A program made the position numbers and the translations under genes. Under the pieces are notes generated by a model. The model had not been told where the DNA came from. It made no database searches and saw nothing but the letters and a program-made list of their open reading frames with translations. This document shows positions 1-8,631 of a stretch of DNA of 58,203 nucleotides, piece by piece; positions within the stretch are counted from its first letter, which is position 1; every line of letters starts with the position of its first letter. Where the stretch lies: assembly GCA_030427405.1 (NCBI GenBank), contig JAUHXK010000016.1:1-58203 (forward strand). Reading direction: 5' to 3'. This DNA comes from Alphaproteobacteria bacterium. GTDB lineage: Bacteria > Pseudomonadota > Alphaproteobacteria > Rhodobacterales > Rhodobacteraceae.

Positions 1-84
1 CCACAGTGCACTGGGCTATCGCCCGCCAGCACCTGAAACCATCATCCCGATGGATTACAGGCCAATGATGCACTAACAATCAAC

Positions 85-375
85 TTGGACCAGTCAGATG
101 AGGCTGCTCAGCTTGGCACACGTTCTGGTCAGGATGCTAAACGCTGGATGGTGAACTTTCTTCGCGGCAAGAGCATCGAGTGCAAACTCAATGGTGAGCG
201 CACCTATGATCGTTGGGTGGGCGTTTGTTATGCGGACGGACAAGACATCGGTGCTGCCGTGATTGCGGCGGGGCATGCTCTGGATTGCGCGAGGTACTCG
301 GGGGGGGGGCGATACAGGCACTTGGAGACATCTGCGGCCAAATCTCGGTTGAGACGCGCAGGTTATTGCGGCTAA
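85..375 (+). pseudogene. SNase-like (thermonuclease family) gene, 5'-truncated fragment
   Basis: The frame encodes the C-terminal two thirds of a staphylococcal-nuclease-like protein. The segment GERTYDRWVGVCYADGQDI, then AAGHALDCARYS, then a final RAGYC resembles the small secreted SNase-like proteins of Rhodobacterales. The N-terminal part with the signal peptide, the DGDT motif and the usual IDAPE(L)DQ motif is absent: the frame is closed by a stop at 34-36, and only DAL...LDQ remains where DAPELDQ is expected. The only start available is TTG at 85, without a clear ribosome binding site. A run of nine G at about 301-309 adds one Gly in the SGGGRYR stretch and could be a slippage site. I read it as a decayed remnant at the edge of an acquired segment; a live short protein is less likely. 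Confidence 0.5.
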
Positions 376-457
376 TCGCACTCGCCATCTGGAGAAGGTT
401 TTGCTTTGCCACAAACACATCAGCGCAAAGCACTCTCCTCGAGAGGATACTCGGAGT

Positions 458-931
458 CTAGGGTTCGTCCTTTCGACGCACTTGCAAAACGCTAGCATGC
501 AAGAGTGATGCCGAGATAAGGACAATGGCCAGCAGACCAAAGAGCAGCGTCAATCTAAGATCTCTTACCGAAAGGGTCTTTTCACAAAATATTTGCCACA
601 TCCGGCATTCTTCCGCAGAGGTGACCTCACGTTTTATGAACGATGGCAACGCCACAGCCAAAAACAATGAGTAAGCCCCGCTCAACGCAATGAACTCGCT
701 GAGTAAACCACCAGAAGAAAATGTCCTATTTGTTAGCGAGTAACCAGTCATAGCCAAACCGGCAAGTGGCGCAAATAGCAGCAATAGGTCGCGAGCCGCC
801 GATGGTTCGACAAGTTTTTGCATTTCGGCGCTATCTTTGACGACTACCGCCCCAATTCCCATTACAATCGCGACGGTGGACAATACCAAAAGGCGATGTG
901 CAAACCGCTCTTCCTTCCGACCCATCTTCAT
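458..931 (-). CDS. Hypothetical membrane protein, downstream gene of a two-gene cassette
   Basis: The gene encodes about 157 residues. I place the start at the ATG at 931 rather than further upstream, because this ATG overlaps the stop of the upstream gene in an ATGA arrangement and is preceded by a purine-rich GAAGAAG. Four hydrophobic segments are visible: a first near LLVLSTVAIVMGIGAVVV, a second near LLLLFAPLAGLAMTG, a third near SGAYSLFLAVALP and a last near LTLLFGLLAIVLIS. A short charged tail ends in RRKDEP. I do not recognise a family. Base composition is lower in GC than the main chromosome, in keeping with the surrounding acquired segment. Translational coupling suggests the two membrane proteins work together. 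Confidence 0.6.
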   Translation of the reverse strand: MKMGRKEERFAHRLLVLSTVAIVMGIGAVVVKDSAEMQKLVEPSAARDLLLLFAPLAGLAMTGYSLTNRTFSSGGLLSEFIALSGAYSLFLAVALPSFIKREVTSAEECRMWQIFCEKTLSVRDLRLTLLFGLLAIVLISASLLHASVLQVRRKDEP

Positions 932-1176
932 CGCTTCTTCTTTTGGCTTGAGAGCTCTAGGTAAGATCGGAAGAAAAGCAACGCGAACCACATTAAGATG
1001 ACGAGAACTACAAAAGGCCACAATCCCCAAATGGTTATTCTGACTTCCTCGGCAAAAACGCCTAGGTCAAATTGGGATACTGCAAAAAAACCAAGCAGTG
1101 TGAGCCAGGGCCACGGCTTCGACACTGCCTGAAGTATCGCTTGACCAAGTAAGCCAGCAATTATTGGAACGGCCAT
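928..1176 (-). CDS. Hypothetical small membrane protein, first gene of a two-gene cassette
   Basis: This is an 82-residue protein. The ATG at 1176 follows a good GAGAGAG ribosome binding site at 5-6 nt; the TTG 21 nt upstream has none, so I prefer the ATG. Two or three hydrophobic helices are visible (VPIIAGLLGQAIL, WLTLLGFFAVS and WPFVVLVILMWFALLFF), followed by a basic C-terminus ending in QKKKR. The size and layout are holin-like, but I see no specific family signature and no lysis genes nearby, so I leave the function open. Its stop overlaps the start of the next gene by 4 nt. Confidence 0.6.
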   Translation of the reverse strand: MAVPIIAGLLGQAILQAVSKPWPWLTLLGFFAVSQFDLGVFAEEVRITIWGLWPFVVLVILMWFALLFFRSYLELSSQKKKR

Positions 1177-1348
1177 TTGAACTCTCTCGTCAACCAAGCT
1201 CGAACAACAATATGATCCTGATCAGATAAATCCAACCCGGCTTAACACTTTCAGAAAGCCATGCGTAACAAATCGTATGACACAGCGACACATCGCTTCG
1301 CTCCGAACTCTTGGAAAAATTCAAGCCAAAGGTCGCTCTGCCAATAAG

Positions 1349-2290
1349 CTATCGCATTGGTAGCGGGATGAACTCCTGATCATCTCCTGGCGGTAGATGG
1401 AACCGGGGGTTGCTGTCCCACGCCTCAGCTCGCCAAGCCTCTTTGGCTTCCTCAATGCGCTCCTTGGATGACGCCACGAAGTTCCACCAGATATGCCGGG
1501 GTCCTTCGAGCGTCTCGCCACCTAGAAGCATCACCCGTGCGCCCCTGTCACCGGCTTTCATCGACACCCGATCACCGGGGCGGAATACCATCATTTGACC
1601 CGCTTCGAAGGTATCCCCGGAGACCATCACGGAACCCTCTACAACGTATACCCCGCGATCCTCGTGGTCATCCGGCAGGGGAATGCTGGCACCGGCTTGA
1701 AGTACAGCGTCTGCGTAGAACATCTCTGCGGGGGTCTTGACCGGTGCACGTTCCCCGTAGGCGTTGCCAAGGATCAGGCGCACCTCTTTGCCTTCACCTT
1801 CCATCACCGGAAGAGCATCAGAGGGGGCGTGTTCAAAGGTGGGGTCTAGGTCCTCGTGGTCCTTCGGCAGCGCAACCCAAGTCTGGATACCAAAGAACGG
1901 CATAGGGTCCACTTGGGTTTCATCATCGGTTCTCTCTGAGTGAGTGATGCCTCGACCGGCAACCATCCAATTGACTGCCCCAGGTTCGATCCATGAGTCT
2001 GTCCCAAGGCTATCCCGGTGGTGCATCCTGCCACGGTAGAGATAGCTGATCGTCGCTAATCCGACATGTGGGTGAGGGCGTACATCCAACCCCTTCGTTG
2101 GCAGAAACTCAGCGGGTCCCATTTGATCGAAAAAGATAAAACTTCCGACCATCTGGCGTCTCGGCGCGGGTAGGGCGCGGCGTACCTCGAAGCCACCCAG
2201 ATCGCGGGCGCGGGGGATTAAGACGGTCTCAATGGCGTCCACGGCGTCACCTGTGGGGCAGTGGGGGTCTAGCGCAGGGTTCCAAGACAT
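1349..2290 (-). CDS. Pirin family protein (complete copy)
   Basis: The 313-residue product is a full-length pirin, a bicupin metal-binding protein. The N-terminal cupin carries the HxH ligands in DVRPHPHVGLAT and the later His and Glu in GITHSERT, which together form the Fe-binding site in characterised pirins. The pirin C-terminal domain follows, with PLPDDHEDRGVYVVEGSV and FEAGQMMVFRPGD, and the protein ends in the conserved FHLPPGDDQEFIPL. The ATG at 2290 follows a strong AAAGGAG at 8 nt. Pirins are quercetinase-like or redox-sensing proteins; the substrate cannot be told from sequence. It is close to, but not identical with, the truncated pirin at 5197-5997, and lies in the opposite orientation, inside the probable acquired segment. 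Confidence 0.92.
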   Translation of the reverse strand: MSWNPALDPHCPTGDAVDAIETVLIPRARDLGGFEVRRALPAPRRQMVGSFIFFDQMGPAEFLPTKGLDVRPHPHVGLATISYLYRGRMHHRDSLGTDSWIEPGAVNWMVAGRGITHSERTDDETQVDPMPFFGIQTWVALPKDHEDLDPTFEHAPSDALPVMEGEGKEVRLILGNAYGERAPVKTPAEMFYADAVLQAGASIPLPDDHEDRGVYVVEGSVMVSGDTFEAGQMMVFRPGDRVSMKAGDRGARVMLLGGETLEGPRHIWWNFVASSKERIEEAKEAWRAEAWDSNPRFHLPPGDDQEFIPLPMR

Positions 2291-2492
2291 GCGGCGTACT
2301 CCTTTGGCACTACTCCCAAGAATGGTGCAAATGGGAGAAGAGTGAACCCCTAGAGATGCTCAGGGTGTGCGCGGGGGCGCACATCTGATCCGGGCGGGCA
2401 GCGAAGTTATAGTATCCTACAGTCCCCTTCAGTGACAGCGTTGCATAAATCCAATATGCTCAAGGGGTGCGACCACATTGGGAGTAGGCGCA

Positions 2493-2657
2493 GTGGACCA
2501 AGCGCAGTTCGATCAAATGATTGCCAAGTTGAACGGTGAAACGTCGAGGCTCATCGACCAGGCAGCTAAGGTCAACAACAGAAATCCTAACGTCGAAATG
2601 GTTATCGGCTCTGCGGTGATACTCGCAATCGTAGTAGGAATGGCGCAAATTGGTTGA
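2493..2657 (+). CDS. 54-residue tail-anchored small protein
   Basis: A GTG-initiated frame preceded by GGGAG at 8 nt encodes 54 residues. The N-terminal two thirds are polar and look helical (QFDQMIAKLNGETSRLIDQ and following), which could be a short coiled coil. The C-terminus is one hydrophobic segment, VIGSAVILAIVVGMAQ, ending three residues later at the stop. That is the layout of a tail-anchored or bitopic membrane microprotein. It stands alone between the complete pirin gene and the restriction endonuclease gene, which run on the other strand. No family is recognised. Support comes from the start site, the amphipathic-then-hydrophobic pattern and the lack of any better reading on the opposite strand. 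Confidence 0.55.
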   Translation: MDQAQFDQMIAKLNGETSRLIDQAAKVNNRNPNVEMVIGSAVILAIVVGMAQIG

Positions 2658-2688
2658 TTTGATCCAAGCAGTTTTGCCACTCAGATAC

Positions 2689-3594
2689 TCAGACGCGGCT
2701 ATTCAACCAACCGGCGAACTCGTCTAAATCGTGTGACCAAAACACTTGTACACCTTCATCAGTAAGGCGCTGTACATCTACAGGTTTGATCACCCCTTGC
2801 AGCAATGCTGCAGTTTCCACGAAGCTACCCCAGTGAGCTTTCCAAGCATTTGCCTTTTTCAAGACATCGTTGACGCGTTTTACTGAGTTTGTTGCGTCAT
2901 TAGTAACTTTGCATTCCATGGCGGCCACATAGGAACCGGTCAGACCACAAGCGATGTCAACTTCCTGTGCCGTTGTTGTGGCGGTGGCAAACTTCGTTTT
3001 ATGCATGAAATGCTTAGGAGGGATTGCGGCGCGAGTATCGAGCACCACACTAGGTTTTTGTATCCACCCCATGCTCTTCAATAGATCGACCACTGCGCCT
3101 TCTTGGGCCAAACTCAGTCGATTGCGTTTCTCGGTCTCGGTCTGTTTTGGCGCGATGAACGAAATCACCCTTTCAATCAAGAGATTGCGTTCGATATCTG
3201 ATGGCGGGCGATTTAGGTTGAGCCAAGGTGCGATATCTCGGTCCATCCAAGAGTAAAGGAGGTTAGAAACACTCCCGGCGACATCAGGTTTGAGAGGGCG
3301 TTGCGATTTTTCAGATGATTTTGGCCAAGAGTCACATAGAAGCTTGAACTGGTCTTGGCTTTTGGGGGGCGCAAGTAGGTGTCGAAACACCAACATGTGT
3401 TTACCGTTTCGGGTAAGCGCGAGCGCCATATCGGTCAGATTATTGGACTCAATCAGCGCCTCATCAACCCTGACGCGAATGGCTTTAAGCGAACGCGCCC
3501 AATCACTGGCTTCTCCTGCCGCATCAGCACCATTTACGTAAAGTTCGCGAGCTATCTCTGCGTTACGCTCATTCTTCGGGTCAATACTAGTCAA
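2689..3594 (-). CDS. Type II restriction endonuclease, XamI-like (PD-(D/E)XK)
   Basis: The protein has 301 residues. Residues of about 205-230 carry a PD-(D/E)XK-type core: the acidic EVDIACG strand, then about 10 residues later the MECK motif (E-x-K). Around it, PPKHFMHKTKFATATT, the SVKRVNDVLKKANAWKAHWG helix and a final VFWSHDLDEF resemble what I recall of the XamI family. XamI itself cuts GTCGAC, but whether this enzyme has that specificity is not shown by sequence. Translation starts at TTG, which immediately follows the methyltransferase stop (TAATTG), so expression is probably coupled and the methyltransferase is made first. That order fits safe establishment of a restriction-modification system. 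The family name is the less certain part; the nuclease assignment is firmer. Confidence 0.72.
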   Translation of the reverse strand: MTSIDPKNERNAEIARELYVNGADAAGEASDWARSLKAIRVRVDEALIESNNLTDMALALTRNGKHMLVFRHLLAPPKSQDQFKLLCDSWPKSSEKSQRPLKPDVAGSVSNLLYSWMDRDIAPWLNLNRPPSDIERNLLIERVISFIAPKQTETEKRNRLSLAQEGAVVDLLKSMGWIQKPSVVLDTRAAIPPKHFMHKTKFATATTTAQEVDIACGLTGSYVAAMECKVTNDATNSVKRVNDVLKKANAWKAHWGSFVETAALLQGVIKPVDVQRLTDEGVQVFWSHDLDEFAGWLNSRV

Positions 3595-4794
3595 TTAATT
3601 CGCCTTACGACTTCGCAACGATGGTGCCGCTTTTCTCGATGCGCCGTTTCGTGCTTCGTCCCGTTTTGTGTATGCAATTGCAGCCATGAGTTCTGGCGCT
3701 AGCGGAGCCAACTCGTGCACTGTCGAGCGGGTATCGGTTTTAGCGTTATCGCTGTGGACGTATTCGATCAGTGTCTTGGCAACTGTTTCAGAAAGCTTAG
3801 GGGGCACTGCGTTTCCAATTTGTCGATACACTGAGGGTCGTTTGCCAACCCATTTCCAACTTGAAGGGAATGATTGGATTGCAGCGCATTCGCGCGGGCA
3901 CAACCGTCTAAGGCCCAGACGCGGATCGATTATCCAGTCTTGAGCAGTGCTGGCTGTAACAGTACGCGCCGGAATTGAGAGGTCAGCTATGAATGCACCC
4001 TGTTTGTAACCCCAATGCCCACCTGGCCGTGTCGCCTCCGCTTTTCCGGGTGATTTGACACCGTTGCCCGGTTCCAACCCTTCAAGCTCCTTTGCAAGCT
4101 TCGGAGTAGGTCGAATGATCTCGCCGTCTAGCGCTCCGGGTATCCGCGATAGGCACTGACGCAAGCTCACCCATTTTCGAAAACCTTTCCTCGGGGTTTT
4201 GGAGTGCGTAGGTTCCGGGAACTCTGGTTGATCGCCTAAACGATGAGCGATGATGAACAACCGAACTCTGCGCTGTGCAACTCCGAAGTCGGCAGCATTC
4301 ATCAGATTCACGCTCGTTTGCCAACCTTGTTGACGCAGGTCTTCCCGAAGTAGCCGAAGAGCAGAGCCAGGCTCACCATCTGGCCCTCTAGCCGTGAGTA
4401 ATCCCCTTACGTTTTCCATAATGATGAAGCGTGGATCGAGTTTGTTGGCAAGTTTGATGAAATGGAGGAACAATTGGCCCCGTTCATCGGATAACCCCAT
4501 TTGGTGACCTGCACTCGACCAAGACTGGCACGGTGGACCACCGACGATGGCCGTCAATTCACCCTTTTGGAGTCCTCCTGCTTGGGAAAGAACTCCCTCC
4601 GCTGTCAAAAGTCGAATGTCGTCTTGGGAGATGAAAGCCTGATCCGCGACCTTCGAGTTGCTTCGGAGTGTGTTGACTGCATCTTCGTCCAAGTCGGATG
4701 CAAAGCATCGCCGCCAACCGGCTCGCTCAAACCCTAAGTCCAAGCCGCCGGCGCCAGAGAACAATGAGATAAAGGTTGGCTTGGTCACATTCAC
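3595..4794 (-). CDS. DNA (cytosine-5-)-methyltransferase of the restriction-modification pair
   Basis: The roughly 399-residue protein has the C5-methyltransferase motifs in order: motif I FSGAGGLDLGFERAG for SAM binding, motif IV GGPPCQSWSSAG with the catalytic Cys, motif VI MENVRGL, motif VIII QRRVRLFI, the target-recognition region between about 200 and 280, motif IX PARTVTAS, and motif X YRQIGNAVPP. A basic C-terminal extension of about 60 residues follows. It should methylate cytosine in the site cut by the downstream endonuclease. Two GTG codons compete as start; the second, at 4788, is better spaced (about 5 nt) from the AGAGGGAG ribosome binding site than the first at 4794. No vsr mismatch-repair gene is adjacent. 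Confidence 0.95.
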   Translation of the reverse strand: MNVTKPTFISLFSGAGGLDLGFERAGWRRCFASDLDEDAVNTLRSNSKVADQAFISQDDIRLLTAEGVLSQAGGLQKGELTAIVGGPPCQSWSSAGHQMGLSDERGQLFLHFIKLANKLDPRFIIMENVRGLLTARGPDGEPGSALRLLREDLRQQGWQTSVNLMNAADFGVAQRRVRLFIIAHRLGDQPEFPEPTHSKTPRKGFRKWVSLRQCLSRIPGALDGEIIRPTPKLAKELEGLEPGNGVKSPGKAEATRPGGHWGYKQGAFIADLSIPARTVTASTAQDWIIDPRLGLRRLCPRECAAIQSFPSSWKWVGKRPSVYRQIGNAVPPKLSETVAKTLIEYVHSDNAKTDTRSTVHELAPLAPELMAAIAYTKRDEARNGASRKAAPSLRSRKAN

Positions 4795-5196
4795 TCCCTC
4801 TTGTTACGTACAACTATTGAAGATCAATTGCGGAATATTTATGGGACGCCCTGGTTAAATAAGCGTTCTTGTTAGAGCAAGAGATCAATGCAATGCTTTC
4901 GTTGTACTGCCGTTTTTTTCTATATGTTGATCAGATGGCATTCAGATCGTCAACCTGTGGTGAGTAGTTGGGCATAAGAAAGGTTTGAGCCTTTTGAGTT
5001 TTGTGTGAAAAATTCGTGTGAGTTATGAATACGCGATCCTTCCCCCGATACCCCCGTACCCCCCTCAGTACACCCGGGGTATTCTTGCGGGGCACCCACC
5101 GGGTACACCGGATGCTTGGGTTCAGCCATGAAAACCGTTGCTTTCGTGCCATTTGATAGGCCCTAAATCGTTTGTCGAATAAATCTCTTCGACCAG
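4795..5196. other. Non-coding junction between acquired segment and resident pirin gene
   Basis: This stretch of about 400 bases has no convincing gene. It should hold the promoter of the methyltransferase gene at its left end. At 5041-5110 there are short C-rich repeats (CCCCCGATA, CCCCCGTA, CCCCCC) and two related GTACACC(C)GG units. Homology to pirin begins abruptly at about 5187 with codons for F-D-Q-M, just after a stop at 5164-5166 in that frame. Composition changes from AT-richer to GC-rich across the same point. I take about 5187 as the right boundary of the acquired DNA. No tRNA fragment or clear att repeat was found. Confidence 0.55.
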
Positions 5197-5997
5197 ATGG
5201 GGCCGGCAGAGTTCATCACCGATGGCGGCATTGACGTTCGCCCGCATCCGCATATCGGCCTTGGCACCGTGACCTATCTTTATCAGGGCGAGTTCGAACA
5301 TCGCGACAGCATCGGCACCCATCAGATGATCTATCCCGGCGAGGTCAACTGGATGGTCGCGGGCCGCGGCGTCACTCATTCCGAGCGCACAAGCGCCGCC
5401 ACCCGCGCCACGCGCCACAGCCTGTTCGGCATCCAGACCTGGATCGCTCTTCCCGAGGCGCACGAGGATATGGCCCCCGATTTCGAACATCACAAGCAGG
5501 CCGCGCTGCCTCATATCCAGGACGCAGGCGTCAGTGCCCGTCTGATTCTTGGGACGGCCTACGGAGAACACTCTCCGGTGACGATGCTGTCGGACACGTT
5601 TTATCTGGACGTGCGACTTGAGGCAGGCGCAAGCATGCCGTTGCCGGACGACCACGAAGACCGGGGCGTCTATGTCACGCAAGGCGCGATCACAATCGCA
5701 GGCGACACTTTCGAAGCTGGCCGGATGATGGTCTTCCGCCCCGGCGACAAATTGTCGGTCACGGCCGGGCCTCAGGGCGCGCGCATGATGTTGCTGGGCG
5801 GGGCGACAATGAACGAAGAGCGGTATATCTGGTGGAATTTCGTTTCATCTTCCAAGGATAAGATCGAAAACGCCACCCGCGAATGGAAAACCGCCGATTG
5901 GGCGAACGGCGCGTTTCACCTGCCGCCGGGCGATGATCAGGAATTCATACCAATCTCGCCCGAACTGGAACGCACACGCCCAAGGCTGGCGCGGTAA
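5197..5997 (+). pseudogene. Pirin gene lacking its 5' end
   Basis: The 266-residue frame is colinear with the complete pirin at 1349-2290 from its residue 53 (FDQMGPAEF) to the end. It keeps the metal ligands (DVRPHPHIGL and GVTHSERT) and the C-terminal FHLPPGDDQEFIP. About 50 N-terminal residues, the true start and any ribosome binding site are missing; the sequence before the first ATG reads ATCTCTTCGACCAG. The break coincides with the change in composition at about 5187. This looks like the resident gene, disrupted by arrival of the segment to its left. A shortened product from an internal ATG cannot be excluded, but the first beta strands of the cupin would be missing. Confidence 0.75.
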
Positions 5998-6076
5998 ACG
6001 CAGCGTCGCAAACCTGCGCCACGGCTTGCCCACCCGGCCATTCCCGGTGATCCTGTCTGAACAGCGGAGGATCGCC

Positions 6077-7051
6077 ATGAAGATTGTAATCGCCGGCGCC
6101 GGAAGTATCGGATGTTATTGCGGCGCGTTGCTGGCCGCCACGGGGCATGCGGTTACATTGCTGGGCCGGGCCCGTATCCTTGACCCGATCAACCAAAAGG
6201 GGCTGACGGTCACGGATTTTTCCGGCCTGCATCGCCATGTTGATGCCCAAGACCTGTCCCTGTCCGAGGACCCGGCCTGTTTGGCCGGAGCGGACGCGGT
6301 CATCGTCACGGTCAAGACTGGGGCGACCGAAGGCATGGCCGCGCTGATCGCGCAATACGCGCCCCGGACGGCGCCTGTACTGTCCTGGCAGAACGGAATG
6401 GAAAGCGCCCGCACGCTTGGCGCGATGCTGCCCGGTTTCGATGTTCGGGCAGGCATGGTCCCGTTCAACGTTGTCCCGACCGGCCCGGCGGATTTTCACC
6501 GCGCCACCTCGGGCGAGATCGTGATCGCCAGCGGGCCGGGCGCGTTGGGGCAGGCGCTTGGGTCGCCGGATCTGCCCGTTGTTGAAAGCGACGAAATCGA
6601 GGCTGTGCAATGGGGCAAGCTGGTGGTCAACCTGAACAACGCGCTGAACGCTCTGTCCGGGTTGACCTTGCGCGAACAACTGCTGGATCGCAGCTGGCGC
6701 CGCCTGATGGCCGATCAGATGGCCGAGGCGCTGGGCGTGTTGAAGGCGGCGGGTCACCCGGTCGCCTCGATGACCCCGCTGCCTGCCTGGGCTACGCCGC
6801 ACATCCTGCGCTTGCCCACGCCGCTTTTCTCGCGGATTGCGGCGCGCATGTTGACGATCGATCCGAATGCGCGCACCTCCATGGCCTATGACCTGATGGC
6901 CGGACGGGTCACCGAAGTGGACAGCCTGCAGGGGGAAATCATCCGGCAAGGCCAAATGGCGGGCGTTCCAACGCCGTTATGTGAAAAGATACTGGGCCTG
7001 ATCGAGGACGCACCGGATGCGCCGCTGACACCGGATCAGATTGCGCGGTGA
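6077..7051 (+). CDS. panE: 2-dehydropantoate 2-reductase (ketopantoate reductase) family
   Basis: The 324-residue protein has the NADP-binding GAGSIG at residues 7-12 and, in the ApbA C-terminal half, the KLVVNLNNALNAL stretch that carries the catalytic Lys and the substrate-binding Asn of this family. It ends with a helical region containing MAYDLMAGRVTEVD, also typical. The reaction would be NADPH-dependent reduction of ketopantoate to pantoate for coenzyme A synthesis. Rhodobacterales often carry several paralogues, so a related 2-oxo acid substrate is possible. The ATG at 6077 follows GGAGG at 6 nt. It lies 79 nt after the truncated pirin on the same strand and converges with the phosphate transporter gene. 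Confidence 0.85.
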   Translation: MKIVIAGAGSIGCYCGALLAATGHAVTLLGRARILDPINQKGLTVTDFSGLHRHVDAQDLSLSEDPACLAGADAVIVTVKTGATEGMAALIAQYAPRTAPVLSWQNGMESARTLGAMLPGFDVRAGMVPFNVVPTGPADFHRATSGEIVIASGPGALGQALGSPDLPVVESDEIEAVQWGKLVVNLNNALNALSGLTLREQLLDRSWRRLMADQMAEALGVLKAAGHPVASMTPLPAWATPHILRLPTPLFSRIAARMLTIDPNARTSMAYDLMAGRVTEVDSLQGEIIRQGQMAGVPTPLCEKILGLIEDAPDAPLTPDQIAR

Positions 7052-7064
7052 CGCATTGCGCGCG

Positions 7065-8543
7065 CTATGAAAAGGCCGTCAGGACAAAGAAGATAGCCGC
7101 CGACAGCGCCGCGGCGGCCGGGACCGTAACCACCCAGGCTGCCACGATTGTCAGGAAATGCGACCTGCGGACCAGTTTTCGGCGGCGATGTTCTTCGGGG
7201 GCAAAGCCCAATTCCTGGGGCCTGTCGCGTGACGTCCGCTTCCACCTGCGCTCCTGATCCCATTCACGAAAAAAGCCGACGCCAAAGACCGCGCCAACCG
7301 CGACATGCGTCGAACTTACCGGAAGGCCCAGCCAACTGGCCACAATCACGGTCGTCGCGGCAGAGAGCGCGATACAGAACCCGCGGATCGGGTTCAGCCT
7401 TGTGATCTTCTTGCCGACCATCCTGATCAACTTGGGACCGAACAGGAACAGACCAAAGGAGATCCCAAACGCCCCGATGATCATAACCCATTGCGGAATG
7501 GCGACTTCGGTCGCCATATCGTGATGTTGCGTCGCATGAACGATCCCGGCCAGCGGACCGACCGCGTTGGCCACGTCATTTGCGCCATGGGCAAAACTAA
7601 GAAAGGTTGCCGCAACGGCCAACGGCATCCGAAACAGCGACTTGACCGACCGCGTGCGGTTCTCCATCCCCGCGGATTTCCACCTGACCCAAGGCACGGT
7701 TGCAGCCCATACTACAAGACCCACACCGGCGCCAATGACCAGCGCCATGTCCGGCCGGACTGCCAGAACATGGCTCAGGCCCTTGACCGCCATGTAGGTC
7801 GCAAATGCGCCGGCCATCAAGGCCACCAGAACCGGAACCCATCGCCGCGCGGCCGCAATCTTGTCGTCGCGTGACTGGATCTTTGCGCGGATCAGGGCCA
7901 GGAAACAGGCCGCGATTACGCCCCCCAGGATCGGGGCGATGACCCAGCTTGCGGCGATGACCCCCATCGTTTCCCAGTTGACCGCATGCAGGCCGGCCGC
8001 AGCTATAGCGGCGCCCATGACACCGCCGACGATCGAATGGGTCGTCGAAACCGGCGCGCCGACCCATGTCGACAGGTTGACCCACAGGGCCGCCGATATC
8101 AGCGATGCCATCATTGCCCAGATAAAGGTGGTCGCGTCGGCAACCGAGCTCGGGTCGATGATCTTTCGGGAAATCGTCGAGACCACGTCGCCCCCGGCCA
8201 GCAACGCGCCTGCGCTTTCTGCGAGCGCAGCGATCGTGATTGCACCCGCCATGGTCAGGGCGTTCGCGCCAACAGCAGGGCCCATGTTGTTGGACACGTC
8301 ATTGGCCCCGATATTGATCGCCATATAGGCGCCGAATATCGCGCCGGCGACGACGATCAACCCCCCATCCGCATGTCCGAACAGGACCGCGGCCGTCAGC
8401 CCGGCCAAGGCGACAAAGACCAAGGCGATACCCGGCGCCAACAACGGGCGCGCAACATGGGTGTTGGCATGCTCGACGCTGGTGATGCGGTGCAGGTCTC
8501 CGTCCAGGGCCTGCCAGCGGGGTTTCGATCGGGGCTTGGTCAT
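7065..8543 (-). CDS. pit: Inorganic phosphate transporter, PiT family
   Basis: The 492-residue membrane protein has the duplicated PiT signature: GANDVSNNMGP at residues 79-89 and GANDVANAVGP at 320-330, each followed by many hydrophobic helices. The paired VGAPVSTTHS and LGLPVSSTH motifs are also characteristic. A hydrophilic loop sits around residues 220-240, and another, rich in Arg, near residues 425-460. PiT proteins are low-affinity, proton- or cation-coupled phosphate symporters of the inner membrane. The ATG at 8543 gives a soluble N-terminus of about 35 residues before the first helix. The gene is convergent with panE, with 13 nt between stops. No pho-type regulatory gene is next to it. 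Confidence 0.93.
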   Translation of the reverse strand: MTKPRSKPRWQALDGDLHRITSVEHANTHVARPLLAPGIALVFVALAGLTAAVLFGHADGGLIVVAGAIFGAYMAINIGANDVSNNMGPAVGANALTMAGAITIAALAESAGALLAGGDVVSTISRKIIDPSSVADATTFIWAMMASLISAALWVNLSTWVGAPVSTTHSIVGGVMGAAIAAAGLHAVNWETMGVIAASWVIAPILGGVIAACFLALIRAKIQSRDDKIAAARRWVPVLVALMAGAFATYMAVKGLSHVLAVRPDMALVIGAGVGLVVWAATVPWVRWKSAGMENRTRSVKSLFRMPLAVAATFLSFAHGANDVANAVGPLAGIVHATQHHDMATEVAIPQWVMIIGAFGISFGLFLFGPKLIRMVGKKITRLNPIRGFCIALSAATTVIVASWLGLPVSSTHVAVGAVFGVGFFREWDQERRWKRTSRDRPQELGFAPEEHRRRKLVRRSHFLTIVAAWVVTVPAAAALSAAIFFVLTAFS

Positions 8544-8631
8544 TTGTCCGGTGGTTGGTTGTAAGACTTTCTCCGCTAGAGGCTTCCGGCCTGCGGAACA
8601 AGGCTGATTTCGCGGAAAACCGAAAGGAAAG

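Noticed and set aside
4931..5152. 73-codon minus-strand frame in the junction region
   Set aside because: Arg-rich, no ribosome binding site, and made of C-rich repeats; treated as non-coding.
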